DNA of 64,000 nt from Thermomonas fusca DSM 15424 (GTDB lineage Bacteria > Pseudomonadota > Gammaproteobacteria > Xanthomonadales > Xanthomonadaceae): the NCBI RefSeq assembly GCF_000423885.1, contig NZ_AUIV01000001.1:124001-188000 (forward strand), written 5' to 3'. This document shows positions 1-8,812 of this stretch, piece by piece (within the stretch, counting starts at the first letter, position 1; every line of letters starts with the position of its first letter). Both the position numbers and the translations under genes were made by a program. The notes under the pieces are model-generated. The model had not been told where the DNA came from. It ran no database searches and saw nothing but the letters and a program-made list of their open reading frames with translations.

Positions 1-906
1 CATGCCGTTGCGCACGTCGTAACGGCTCGCCATCGGCGCCTTCGGCCCGGTGCCACCGTACAGCGGGATCGAGTTGAACGGGTTGGGCGCCAGCATCTTC
101 GCGCCGCGCACGCCGGAGGTGTCGTCGACATGGTCGAATGCGAACTGCAGGTCGAACTTGTCGGTGACGTACGCGCCCAGGTTGGCGCGGTACGCGCGGA
201 TCTTCTTGTCGCTTACCTGGGCGCCGGTAATGACGTTCTCGCCGAAGCCGTCACGATGCAGGTCGGCCACGGAAATGCGACCGCGCAGGTATTCGCTGCC
301 GCCGAAGCCACCGCCCACCCCTGCCTTGATGTCGCGCTGGCCGTAGTTGCCCACCGTCACCGAGCCGTAGCCGTTGAAGTCGGAGCGCAGCCCCTTGGAG
401 ACGTACTTGATCGCGCCGCCGATGGTGTTCTTGCCGTACAGCGTGCCCTGCGGGCCGCGCAGGACTTCGATGCGCTCGACATCGAACACGTCCAGCAGCG
501 CGCCCTGCGGGCGGGCGATGTAGACATCGTCCATGTAGATGCCGACGCCCGGGTCCACGCCCCACAGCGGATCGGACTGGCCGACACCGCGGATGTAGGC
601 GGTGAGCGTGCTGCTGGAACCGCGTGCAGCGTAGATGGTGAGGTTCGGCACCTGCGCGTCGAGATCGGACAGGTCCTCCACGTTGAGCTTGTCCAGCGCG
701 TCCGCGGTGAACGCGGTGACCGCCACCGGCACTTCCTGCAGGGTCTCCTCGCGCTTGCGCGCGGTGACCTTGACGCTTTCCAGCGTCGTGGTCTTCTGGC
801 CGTCCTGCTTGGCCGCAGGGGCGTCTTGGGCCAGCGCGGGCGTGCCCACCAGCAGCGACACGGCCAGCGCGCCGTGGATCGCCATGCTCAATTGCTTGCG
901 TTTCAT
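1..906 (-). CDS. TonB-dependent outer-membrane receptor, N-terminal part (runs off left edge)
   Basis: Reading leftward from the ATG at 906, about 300 residues are visible before the window ends. Residues 1-27 form a signal peptide ending near AQDA. Then come a short TonB-box-like stretch (TLESVKVTARKREETLQEVP) and a plug domain with the typical YIRGVGQSDP, DDVYIARPQG and LRGPQGTLYGKN motifs, followed by the first barrel strands. Such receptors import scarce ligands across the outer membrane using TonB-ExbBD energy; the ligand cannot be read from the plug. A GGAGGGGGAG Shine-Dalgarno stretch precedes the ATG. The gene is divergent from the GntP-type permease, which may handle the same nutrient (inference). 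Confidence 0.93.
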   Translation of the reverse strand, partial: MKRKQLSMAIHGALAVSLLVGTPALAQDAPAAKQDGQKTTTLESVKVTARKREETLQEVPVAVTAFTADALDKLNVEDLSDLDAQVPNLTIYAARGSSSTLTAYIRGVGQSDPLWGVDPGVGIYMDDVYIARPQGALLDVFDVERIEVLRGPQGTLYGKNTIGGAIKYVSKGLRSDFNGYGSVTVGNYGQRDIKAGVGGGFGGSEYLRGRISVADLHRDGFGENVITGAQVSDKKIRAYRANLGAYVTDKFDLQFAFDHVDDTSGVRGAKMLAPNPFNSIPLYGGTGPKAPMASRYDVRNGM

Positions 907-1061
907 CACTCCCCCTCCGGGTGCTGCAGGCGGCACGATTACCACCAATGCCCGGCAAGGTAAGCGGCAACGCTTCGCTGCGGCATTGGACGTTCGGACA
1001 ATGGGCCGGCCCGGCCGCTGCCACGACACTCGCAGCCCTGAATCCGCCGCCGGGGATGGGC

Positions 1062-2465
1062 ATGTCGTTTCTGATCGTGTTGGCCGCGCTGTGCTTCCTG
1101 ATGCTGGTGGCCTACCGCGGCTACAGCGTGATCCTGTTCGCGCCGGTGGCGGCGCTGGGCGCGGTGTTGCTGACCGACCCCACGCTGGTGGCGCCGATGT
1201 TCACCGGCCTGTTCATGGACAAGATGGTCGGCTTCCTGAAACTGTATTTCCCGGTGTTCCTGCTGGGCGCGGTGTTCGGCAAGGTGATCGAACTGTCGGG
1301 CTTCTCCAAGGCCATCGTGCAGGCCACCATCCGCGTGGTCGGCGCGCAGCGGGCGATGCTGTCGATCGTGCTGGTGTGCGCGCTGCTGACCTACGGCGGG
1401 GTGTCGCTGTTCGTGGTGGTGTTCGCGGTGTATCCGTTCGCCGCGGAGCTGTTCCGCCAGAGCAACATCCCCAAGCGGCTGATCCCCGGCACGATTGCGC
1501 TGGGTGCGTTCACCTTCACCATGGACGCCCTGCCGGGCACGCCGCAGATCCAGAACATCATCCCCACCACCTTCTTCGGCACCGACACCTGGGCGGCGCC
1601 GGTGCTGGGCACGCTGGGCGGCGTCTTCATCCTGATCCTCGGCCTGTCCTACCTCGACTGGCGCCGGCGCGTGGCTGCGCGCAACGGCGAGGGCTATGGC
1701 GATGCGGCCATCCTGGTCAACGAGCCGGCCGCATTCGCCGGTGGCAAGCTGGCCAACCCGATGATCGCGATCCTGCCCCTGCTGGTGGTGGGCGTGGCCA
1801 ACAAGCTGCTGACGCTGTGGATCCCCGGTCATTACGGCGACAGCGCCAGCTTCGTGCCGGCGGTGATCGGCAATCCCGCGCCGGTGGTGCAGGAAGTGTC
1901 CAAGGTCGCGGCGATCTGGGCGGTGGAAGGCGCGCTGCTGGCCGGTATTGCCTGCGTGCTGCTGTTCGCGTGGAAGCCGGTCAAGACCAGCTTCGCCGAA
2001 GGCAGCAAGTCGGCCATTTCCGGCGCGCTGCTGGCCGGGATGAACACCGCTTCGGAATACGGCTTCGGTGCGGTGATCGCCGCCCTGCCCGGCTTCCTGG
2101 TGGTCGCCAACGCCTTGGGCTCGATCCCGAACCCGCTGGTCAACGAAGCGGTGACGGTCACCGCACTGGCCGGCATCACCGGCAGCGCGTCGGGCGGCAT
2201 GAGTATTGCCCTCGCGGCGATGGCCGATACCTTCATCGCCAATGCGAACGCCGCCGGCATCCCGATGGAAGTACTGCACCGGGTCGCGGCGATGGCCTCC
2301 GGCGGCATGGACACGCTGCCGCACAACGGCGCGGTGATTACCCTGCTGGCGGTCACCGGCCTCACCCACCGGCAGGCCTACAAGGACATCTTCGCCGTCA
2401 CCTGCATCAAGACGCTGGCGGTGTTCATGGTGATCGGGCTGTTCTACGGTTTCGGGCTGGTCTGA
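1062..2465 (+). CDS. GntP-family permease (gluconate/hydroxy-acid : H+ symporter type)
   Basis: A 467-residue, almost entirely hydrophobic inner-membrane protein with about 12 helices. It fits the GntP ion-transporter family by length and by conserved patches such as ALLTYGGVSLFVVVFAVYP, DALPGTPQIQN, GMNTASEYGFG and HRVAAMASGGMDTLPHNGAV. Family members carry gluconate, hydroxybutyrate, citrate-like acids or glycerate; the substrate here is unknown. The frame is open upstream, but the ATG at 1062 has a GGGG stretch about 6 nt before it and starts at the first membrane helix; ATG 1056 is an alternative. It is transcribed away from the TonB receptor, with about 155 bp between the two start codons. 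Confidence 0.85.
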   Translation: MSFLIVLAALCFLMLVAYRGYSVILFAPVAALGAVLLTDPTLVAPMFTGLFMDKMVGFLKLYFPVFLLGAVFGKVIELSGFSKAIVQATIRVVGAQRAMLSIVLVCALLTYGGVSLFVVVFAVYPFAAELFRQSNIPKRLIPGTIALGAFTFTMDALPGTPQIQNIIPTTFFGTDTWAAPVLGTLGGVFILILGLSYLDWRRRVAARNGEGYGDAAILVNEPAAFAGGKLANPMIAILPLLVVGVANKLLTLWIPGHYGDSASFVPAVIGNPAPVVQEVSKVAAIWAVEGALLAGIACVLLFAWKPVKTSFAEGSKSAISGALLAGMNTASEYGFGAVIAALPGFLVVANALGSIPNPLVNEAVTVTALAGITGSASGGMSIALAAMADTFIANANAAGIPMEVLHRVAAMASGGMDTLPHNGAVITLLAVTGLTHRQAYKDIFAVTCIKTLAVFMVIGLFYGFGLV

Positions 2466-2508
2466 CCGGGCTTGCCAGCACCGCGCGTCGCCCGCACCAT
2501 CGGCGGCC

Positions 2509-3807
2509 ATGAGCGAACCCATCGAAGAAACGCGCCACCTGTCGCGCCGTACCACGCCCACCTGGGAAGTCGAACTGCTGATCTCCGGCGTGGCGGTGTT
2601 CGCCATGCTGCAGCTGCCGGGGTGGCTGGATGACCGGATGTTCGCGCTGGAGCCGCGGTTCGACGGCGATTGGTGGATAGTGCTGACACTGCTGTACTTC
2701 TACGCCAAGAGCGCGGCAGTGGTGTTGGCCACCACCTTCGCCGTGCACTTGTTCCTGCGTGCGCAATGGATCGCGTTGATCGGCGTGCATTCGGTCCATC
2801 CGCAAGGCATCCGGCTGGACCGGCTGAAGATGGGACCGATCCAGCGCGGCATCGAGGCGGCGCGGCTCGACAAGACCGGGGCGGCGATCGAGCGGGCCGA
2901 CAATCGCTCAAGCGTGGTGTTCGCCGTCGGCGTCAGCGTGGCGCTGATCCTTGCCTTCGTCTGCATCACCATCGGTGCAATGCTGATCCTGGCCACGCTG
3001 GCAACCCAGGCCTTGGCCCTGCGAATCGAACCGGCCTGGCTGTTTTTCTGCGCGCTTGCAGCCCTGATGGTTCCGTACATGATCGCGGCCAGTCTTGACC
3101 AATATCTGCCCAGCCGGATCCGCCCGGATACCCGCTCCCATCGGCTCCTCACCCGCGTGCTGCGCTTCTACACCCGCATGGGCATGAGCCGCACGAACAA
3201 CCGGATCATCGCCATCCTCGGCAGCAACGGCGGCGAACGCCGGATGATGGTCACGGTCTTCGGAGTGATGCTGGTCTCGATCATCGGCGTTTACGTCACG
3301 TACCTAGCCATGCGCAGCGACAATGCGATCGGCAGCTATGCCGGGTTCCCCGACGCCGATGCGCTGGCCGTCAACCCTGCGCATTACGACGACCAACGCG
3401 ACCCCGCCCGCGACAACGTGCGCCCCTACCTGCAATCCGCCGTGATCATCGGGCCCTATCTGAAGCTGGTCGTGCCCTATCAGCCCCGTCGCGACGAGGC
3501 GGCGATGCGCGACCGATGTGGCAAGGAAACCCGGAAGCTGGCCGGCACCGAACTGGCAATGGCGCAACTGGCATGTCTGCAGGGCCTGCACCCGGCGACG
3601 CTGGACGGCAAGCCGCTCACCGACCTGCGCTACGAGATCGCCAGCGACCCGCGCACCGACCGCCCCGCCCTGCTGGCGATGATCGACGTGCGCGAGCTGC
3701 CGCGCGGCCGGCACGAGCTGCGCGTGGCCCGTCCGCCGCGCGCCGATCGCAAGCCGGACAAGGACAATCCCGATCCGCGCTTCGATGCGATCCCGTTCTG
3801 GCGCTGA
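2509..3807 (+). CDS. Conserved membrane protein of unknown function
   Basis: A 432-residue protein that I do not recognise. Roughly five to six membrane segments are visible: near residues 25-40, 58-85, 140-165, 175-195 and 245-267. Between them is a basic cytoplasmic stretch (residues 85-130, RLDRLKMGPIQRGIEAARLD). The last 160 residues are soluble and charged, with a CGKETRKL segment and a proline/aspartate-rich tail ending DPRFDAIPFWR. The gene starts 43 bp after the permease stop and ends 31 bp before dinB, so it may be cotranscribed with either. No catalytic motif is evident. Confidence 0.7.
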   Translation: MSEPIEETRHLSRRTTPTWEVELLISGVAVFAMLQLPGWLDDRMFALEPRFDGDWWIVLTLLYFYAKSAAVVLATTFAVHLFLRAQWIALIGVHSVHPQGIRLDRLKMGPIQRGIEAARLDKTGAAIERADNRSSVVFAVGVSVALILAFVCITIGAMLILATLATQALALRIEPAWLFFCALAALMVPYMIAASLDQYLPSRIRPDTRSHRLLTRVLRFYTRMGMSRTNNRIIAILGSNGGERRMMVTVFGVMLVSIIGVYVTYLAMRSDNAIGSYAGFPDADALAVNPAHYDDQRDPARDNVRPYLQSAVIIGPYLKLVVPYQPRRDEAAMRDRCGKETRKLAGTELAMAQLACLQGLHPATLDGKPLTDLRYEIASDPRTDRPALLAMIDVRELPRGRHELRVARPPRADRKPDKDNPDPRFDAIPFWR

Positions 3808-3838
3808 GGTAACGCCGGCCGCGCACTAGAATCTGCGG

Positions 3839-4945
3839 GTGAGCGAAACCCCGCAGCGCAAGATCATCCACGTCGACATGGACGCGTTCTACGCGTCGGT
3901 GGAGCAGCGCGACGATCCATCACTGCGTGGCCTGCCGGTGGTGGTGGCATGGAAAGGCGCGCGCTCCGTGGTCTGCGCCGCCAGCTACGAGGCGCGCCGG
4001 TTCGGGGTGCGCTCGGCGATGCCGGCGCTGCGCGCCGAGCGGCTGTGCCCGCAGGCGGTGTTCGTGCCGCCGGACTTCACCCGCTACAAGGCGGTGTCGA
4101 AACAGGTGCGCGGTATTTTCGAGCGCTACACGGACCGGATCGAACCGCTGTCGCTGGACGAAGCCTATCTCGACGTCACCGTGCCCAAGCGCGACCTCGG
4201 CAGCGCCACCGCCATCGCCAGCGAAATCCGCGATGCGATCCGCGAGGAGACCAGCCTCACCGCCTCGGCGGGTATCGCACCCAACAAGTTCCTGGCCAAG
4301 ATCGCCAGCGACTGGAACAAACCGGATGGCCAGTTCGTGCTCAAGCCGGCGCTGGTGGAGGCGTTCCTCGCACCGCTGGCGGTGGGACGCCTGCCGGGGG
4401 TCGGCAGGGTGATGGAAGCAAAACTGGCCGAACTGGGCGTGGCCACCTGCTCGGACCTGCGCGCGCTTGGCGCGGAGGCGCTGGAGACACGCTTCGGCCG
4501 CTGGGGCCGACGCCTGCACGAGCTGTCGCAGGGGTTCGATGAGCGCGCAGTACAGACCGGCCGTCCCACCCTGCAGATCTCCAGCGAAGACACTTTCGCC
4601 ACCGACCTGCTGCTGGACGAGCTGGAGCCGCATATCCAGCGGTTGGCCACCAGCACCTGGGCCGGCTATCTGCGCGAACGCGCGCAGCACCCGGACCGCA
4701 TCGCCCGCACCGTGGTGCTGAAGCTCAAGACCGCCGACTTCCGCACCCTCACCCGCAGCCTCACCGGCGCGGAGCCGCCAACCAGCGAGGGCGCACTGGC
4801 AAATACCGCCTGCGCCCTGCGCGCACGCGTCGGCCTGGCGGCCGGCACGCGCTACCGGCTGGCCGGGGTGGGCCTGTCCGGCTTCGCCGAACCCGACGGC
4901 AGCGCGGCCCAGGACGATCTGTTCCGCGGCCCGCAGCCGGGGTAA
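3839..4945 (+). CDS. dinB: DNA polymerase IV (Y family, translesion)
   Basis: A 368-residue Y-family polymerase, normal length for DinB. The N terminus KIIHVDMDAFYASVEQRD carries catalytic metal ligand D13. SLDEAYLDVT carries D107 and E108. A helix-hairpin-helix region lies near residues 180-215 (LPGVGRVMEAKLAELGV). The little-finger domain occupies roughly residues 240-350. The enzyme copies past lesions such as N2-dG adducts, with low fidelity. The start is GTG at 3839, placed by homology since no ATG precedes the catalytic motif. No beta-clamp QLxLF box is obvious at the very C terminus, although the AAQDDLFRG tail resembles one. Confidence 0.95.
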   Translation: MSETPQRKIIHVDMDAFYASVEQRDDPSLRGLPVVVAWKGARSVVCAASYEARRFGVRSAMPALRAERLCPQAVFVPPDFTRYKAVSKQVRGIFERYTDRIEPLSLDEAYLDVTVPKRDLGSATAIASEIRDAIREETSLTASAGIAPNKFLAKIASDWNKPDGQFVLKPALVEAFLAPLAVGRLPGVGRVMEAKLAELGVATCSDLRALGAEALETRFGRWGRRLHELSQGFDERAVQTGRPTLQISSEDTFATDLLLDELEPHIQRLATSTWAGYLRERAQHPDRIARTVVLKLKTADFRTLTRSLTGAEPPTSEGALANTACALRARVGLAAGTRYRLAGVGLSGFAEPDGSAAQDDLFRGPQPG

Positions 4946-5032
4946 TCCCCACCCAGCGCCCGCACGGCCACGGGTCCGTTCCCGCAGCCGGGTTGGAACT
5001 TTCACTCAGCTTGCCCGCGCTAGGGTGGAGGA

Positions 5033-6244
5033 ATGGGCATCACCGCGCACACCGCCGGTTCCACCGGAAACCTCCCGCCGCCGCGGCTGGCGGAAGACCT
5101 GCGTGGGATCGCCCAGTTGCTGGTGCAAGCCGTGACTGCCACCACCGACCTCGCCGAAAACGTGCACGCCAACGTACTTGGCCTGCCTGCGCGCCTGCTT
5201 GGGGCAGAAGCGACAACGCGCACGCGCGGCATTGCCGGATTTGCCTACGGTGCCGTCCGCAGCGGCGCGTCGCTGCTGGGCGGCGCGGTGGACGGCGTGC
5301 TGGCGCCGCTGGCGGACCGCTGGCCGCAGGGCGCGGGGTCGGCGCGCCGCGATGCCTTGCTGGCCGCGCTCAATGGCGTGCTCGGCGACCAGCTCACCAC
5401 CAACGGAAATCCATTGGCGCTGGCCGCATCGTTGCGCCATGCAGGCCAGACGTTGCCGATCGGCGAACCCCGCTGGGCCAGCGCCCTGTCATCGCCCTCG
5501 CCACGCCTGCTGGTGCAGGTCCACGGGCTGTGCATGAACGACCGGCAATGGCGCCGCAATGGCCACGACCACGGCGAGCAGCTGGCCGAAGCGCTTGGCT
5601 ACACCGCCATCCACCTCCACTACAACAGCGGGCTGCCGATCGCGCGCAATGGGCGCACGTTCTCCGCACTGCTGCAGCAGCTGCTGGATGGCTGGCCGGT
5701 GCCGGTGGAGCGCTTCGCCATCCTCGGGCACAGCATGGGCGGGCTGGTGACACGCGCCGCGATGCACGAGGCCACGCTGCGCTCGCAGCCCTGGGTACAG
5801 CGGTTGGACCAGGTGGTGTTCCTCGGCACCCCCCACCACGGCGCACCGCTGGAGCGCGCCGGCCATTTGCTGGAACAGGCGCTCGGGCTGTCGGCGTGGA
5901 CGGCGCCTTTCGTGCGCATCGGCGATCTGCGCAGCGCCGGCATCCGCGATCTGCGCCACGGCAGCATCAGCGACCTTCCGCTGCCTCCTCGCCAAACCCT
6001 CCCGCTGCCGGCCGGGATTCGTGCCTACGCAGTGGCGGGCTCCAGCGGGTCGAACACGCGGATCGGGCGCGCGCTGCGCGGCGACGGGCTGGTGCCTGTC
6101 GCCAGTGCACTCGGCGAGCATCGCGATCCGCGCCGGCGCCTGGCGATTGCCCCCACCCGCCAACGGGTGGTGGAGAACACCGGACATCTGGGCCTGCTCG
6201 ACAGCCAGGAGGTCTACCTCCATCTGCGACGTTGGCTGGCGTAG
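5033..6244 (+). CDS. Alpha/beta-hydrolase, lipase/PGAP1-like
   Basis: A 403-residue hydrolase. The first 160 residues are a helical, Ala-rich region without a clear signal peptide. The catalytic core follows, with LLVQVHGLCMNDRQW (oxyanion region, near 163), the nucleophile elbow GHSMGG with S234, and LGTPHHGAPLERAGH near 263. The likely acid and base residues are in the C-terminal DGLVPVASALG (near 348) and ENTGHLGLL (near 383). The order resembles triacylglycerol lipases and PGAP1-type esterases. The substrate is unknown. It stands alone between dinB and tex. A GGAGG lies immediately before the ATG, closer than usual. Confidence 0.85.
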   Translation: MGITAHTAGSTGNLPPPRLAEDLRGIAQLLVQAVTATTDLAENVHANVLGLPARLLGAEATTRTRGIAGFAYGAVRSGASLLGGAVDGVLAPLADRWPQGAGSARRDALLAALNGVLGDQLTTNGNPLALAASLRHAGQTLPIGEPRWASALSSPSPRLLVQVHGLCMNDRQWRRNGHDHGEQLAEALGYTAIHLHYNSGLPIARNGRTFSALLQQLLDGWPVPVERFAILGHSMGGLVTRAAMHEATLRSQPWVQRLDQVVFLGTPHHGAPLERAGHLLEQALGLSAWTAPFVRIGDLRSAGIRDLRHGSISDLPLPPRQTLPLPAGIRAYAVAGSSGSNTRIGRALRGDGLVPVASALGEHRDPRRRLAIAPTRQRVVENTGHLGLLDSQEVYLHLRRWLA

Positions 6245-6453
6245 CCCCGAACGGCGCCCATGCCCTGCGTTTGCGCCAGCAAAAGGTCCAGAGTGAAATT
6301 TTTCGCCAGACGAGATTCGGCTCAGCGCCTGCAGTCGGCGAAAAATTCGCGCCGCCCCCTTTCTCCTGACCCCTTTTGCCGCCTGTCAAGCTGTCGCGCA
6401 CTGCTAGCGACGGCGACAATGGTTGCTTCGCTCCGCAGCCGCATCGACTTCGC

Positions 6454-8799
6454 ATGAACGACATCTCCCCCGCCCTCGCCCGCAAGATCGCTTCCACGAT
6501 CGCCGATGAAATCAACGCCCAGCCCGCGCAGGTGCAGGCGGCGGTGGGACTGCTGGACGAAGGCGCGACCGTGCCCTTCATCGCGCGCTACCGCAAGGAA
6601 GTGACCGGCGGGCTGGACGACACCCAGCTGCGCAATCTGGAAACCCGGCTGACCTACCTGCGCGAAATGGAAGACCGCCGCGCGGCGATCCTGTCCAGCA
6701 TCATCGAGCAGGGCAAGCTGACCGACGAGCTGCGCGCCGACATCGAGGCCGCCGACAGCAAGTCGCGCCTCGAAGATCTGTACCTGCCGTACAAGCAGAA
6801 GCGCCGCACCCGCGCGCAGATCGCCCGCGAAGCGGGGCTTGCGCCGCTGGCCGACGGCCTGCTGGCCAACCCGGATCTGGTGCCGGAGGAATTCGCCGCC
6901 GGCTTCGTTGATGCCGACAAGGGCGTCGCCGATGCCAAGGCCGCGCTGGAAGGCGCGCGCGCGATCCTGATCGAACGCTGGGGCGAGGACGCCGCGCTGC
7001 TGGGCGAGTTGCGCAGCTGGCTGGAACGCGAGGGCCTGATCCGCGCCAAGGTGGTGGAAGGCAAGCAGCTGGCCGGCGAGAAGTTCCGCGACTATTTCGA
7101 CCACGCGGAATCCCTGGCGAAGATTCCCTCGCACCGGCTGCTGGCGCTGCTGCGCGGCCGCCGCGAGGAATTCCTGCAGCTCGACCTCGACCCCGGCAGC
7201 GATGCCGAGGCCGGCCACCAGTACGCCGAGGGCCGCATCGCCCTGCACGCCGGCATCGACGCACGCGGCCGCGCCGCCGACACCTGGCTGCGCAACGCGG
7301 TGCGGCTGGCCTGGCGCGCCAAGATCCACATGCACCTGCTGCTGGACCTGTTCAACCAGGCGCGCGAGAAGGCCGAGGGCGAAGCCATCGCGGTGTTCGG
7401 CGACAACCTCAAGGACCTGCTGCTGTCCGCGCCCGCGGGCCCGAAGGCAGTGCTGGGTCTTGACCCCGGCCTGCGCACCGGCGTCAAGGTGGCGGTGGTG
7501 GACGCCACCGGCAAGCTGGTCGCCACCGACACCATCTATCCGCATGAACCGCGTCGCCAATGGGACCAATCGCTGACAACGCTGAAGAAGCTCTGCCTCG
7601 CCCACGGCGTGCAGCTGATCGCTATCGGCAACGGCACCGCATCGCGTGAGACCGACAAGCTGGCCGGCGACCTGCTCAAGCTGGTGCCGGAGCTGAAGGC
7701 GCAGAAGATCGTGGTGAGCGAAGCCGGCGCATCGGTGTACTCGGCCTCGGAACTGGCGGCGAAGGAGTTCCCGAACCTGGACGTGTCGCTGCGCGGCGCG
7801 GTTTCCATCGCCCGTCGCCTGCAGGACCCGCTGGCCGAGCTGGTGAAAATCGAACCCAAGGCGATTGGCGTCGGCCAGTACCAGCACGACGTCGACCAGT
7901 ACCGCCTCGCGCGCGCACTGGATGCGCGGGTGGAGGACTGCGTGAACGCCGTCGGCGTGGACGTGAATACCGCCTCCGGCGCGCTTCTGGCGCGCGTCTC
8001 CGGGCTGTCCGCCACGGTGGCCGAGAACATCGTCGCGCACCGCGATGCCAATGGCGCGTTCAAGTCGCGCAAGGCGCTGCTGAAGGTGCCACGCCTCGGC
8101 GAGAAGACCTTCGAGCAGTGCGCCGGCTTCCTGCGCATCATGGACGGCGAGCAGCCGCTGGACGCCTCGTCGGTGCACCCGGAGGCCTATCCGGTGGTCG
8201 AACGCATCCTCGCGGCCGGCGGCAAGTCGGTGAAGCAGATCATCGGCGACACCGCATTCCTGCGCTCGCTCAAGGCTACGCAATTCACCGACGAGCGCTT
8301 CGGCGAACCCACCGTGCGCGACATCCTGAAAGAGCTGGAAAAGCCAGGCCGCGACCCGCGCCCGGAGTTCAAGGCCGCCACCTTCGCCGACGGCGTGGAG
8401 GACATTCGCGACCTCAAGCCCGGCATGGTGCTGGAAGGCGTGGTCAGCAACGTTGCCGCGTTCGGCGCGTTCGTGGACATCGGCGTGCACCAGGACGGAC
8501 TGGTGCACATCTCCGCGCTGTCCGACCGCTACGTGAAAGACCCGCGCGAAGTGGTGAAGGCCGGCGACATCGTCAAGGTCAAGGTGCTGGAAGTGGACGT
8601 GGCGCGCAAGCGCATCGCGCTGACCCGGCGCATGGACGATCCCGTGGGCGAAGCCCGCACCGATGCACGTCGCGACGAGCGTCCTGCCCGTCGCGATGGC
8701 GGTGCCGCGCGTGGCCCGCACCCTGCCGCACCGGCACAGCAGAAGGCGCCCTTCAACAGTGCAATGGCCGATGCCCTGAAGGGCCTCAAGCGCGGCTGA
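6454..8799 (+). CDS. tex: Tex, transcription accessory RNA-binding protein
   Basis: A 781-residue Tex/YhgF protein of normal length. It has an N-terminal helical Tex region (1-190), a YqgF/RuvX-like RNase-fold segment (LGLDPGLRTGVKVAVVD, about residues 335-460), helix-hairpin-helix repeats (VNTASGALLARVSGLS, near 508) and a C-terminal S1 domain (GMVLEGVVSNVAAFGAFVDI, about residues 655-730). A basic Arg/Ala-rich tail follows. Tex binds nucleic acid and influences transcription, toxin expression and stress survival in other bacteria. The frame opens earlier at a TTG (6376), but ATG 6454 begins at the conserved N terminus. Confidence 0.96.
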   Translation: MNDISPALARKIASTIADEINAQPAQVQAAVGLLDEGATVPFIARYRKEVTGGLDDTQLRNLETRLTYLREMEDRRAAILSSIIEQGKLTDELRADIEAADSKSRLEDLYLPYKQKRRTRAQIAREAGLAPLADGLLANPDLVPEEFAAGFVDADKGVADAKAALEGARAILIERWGEDAALLGELRSWLEREGLIRAKVVEGKQLAGEKFRDYFDHAESLAKIPSHRLLALLRGRREEFLQLDLDPGSDAEAGHQYAEGRIALHAGIDARGRAADTWLRNAVRLAWRAKIHMHLLLDLFNQAREKAEGEAIAVFGDNLKDLLLSAPAGPKAVLGLDPGLRTGVKVAVVDATGKLVATDTIYPHEPRRQWDQSLTTLKKLCLAHGVQLIAIGNGTASRETDKLAGDLLKLVPELKAQKIVVSEAGASVYSASELAAKEFPNLDVSLRGAVSIARRLQDPLAELVKIEPKAIGVGQYQHDVDQYRLARALDARVEDCVNAVGVDVNTASGALLARVSGLSATVAENIVAHRDANGAFKSRKALLKVPRLGEKTFEQCAGFLRIMDGEQPLDASSVHPEAYPVVERILAAGGKSVKQIIGDTAFLRSLKATQFTDERFGEPTVRDILKELEKPGRDPRPEFKAATFADGVEDIRDLKPGMVLEGVVSNVAAFGAFVDIGVHQDGLVHISALSDRYVKDPREVVKAGDIVKVKVLEVDVARKRIALTRRMDDPVGEARTDARRDERPARRDGGAARGPHPAAPAQQKAPFNSAMADALKGLKRG

Positions 8800-8812
8800 T
8801 CGCCGCACAAGG

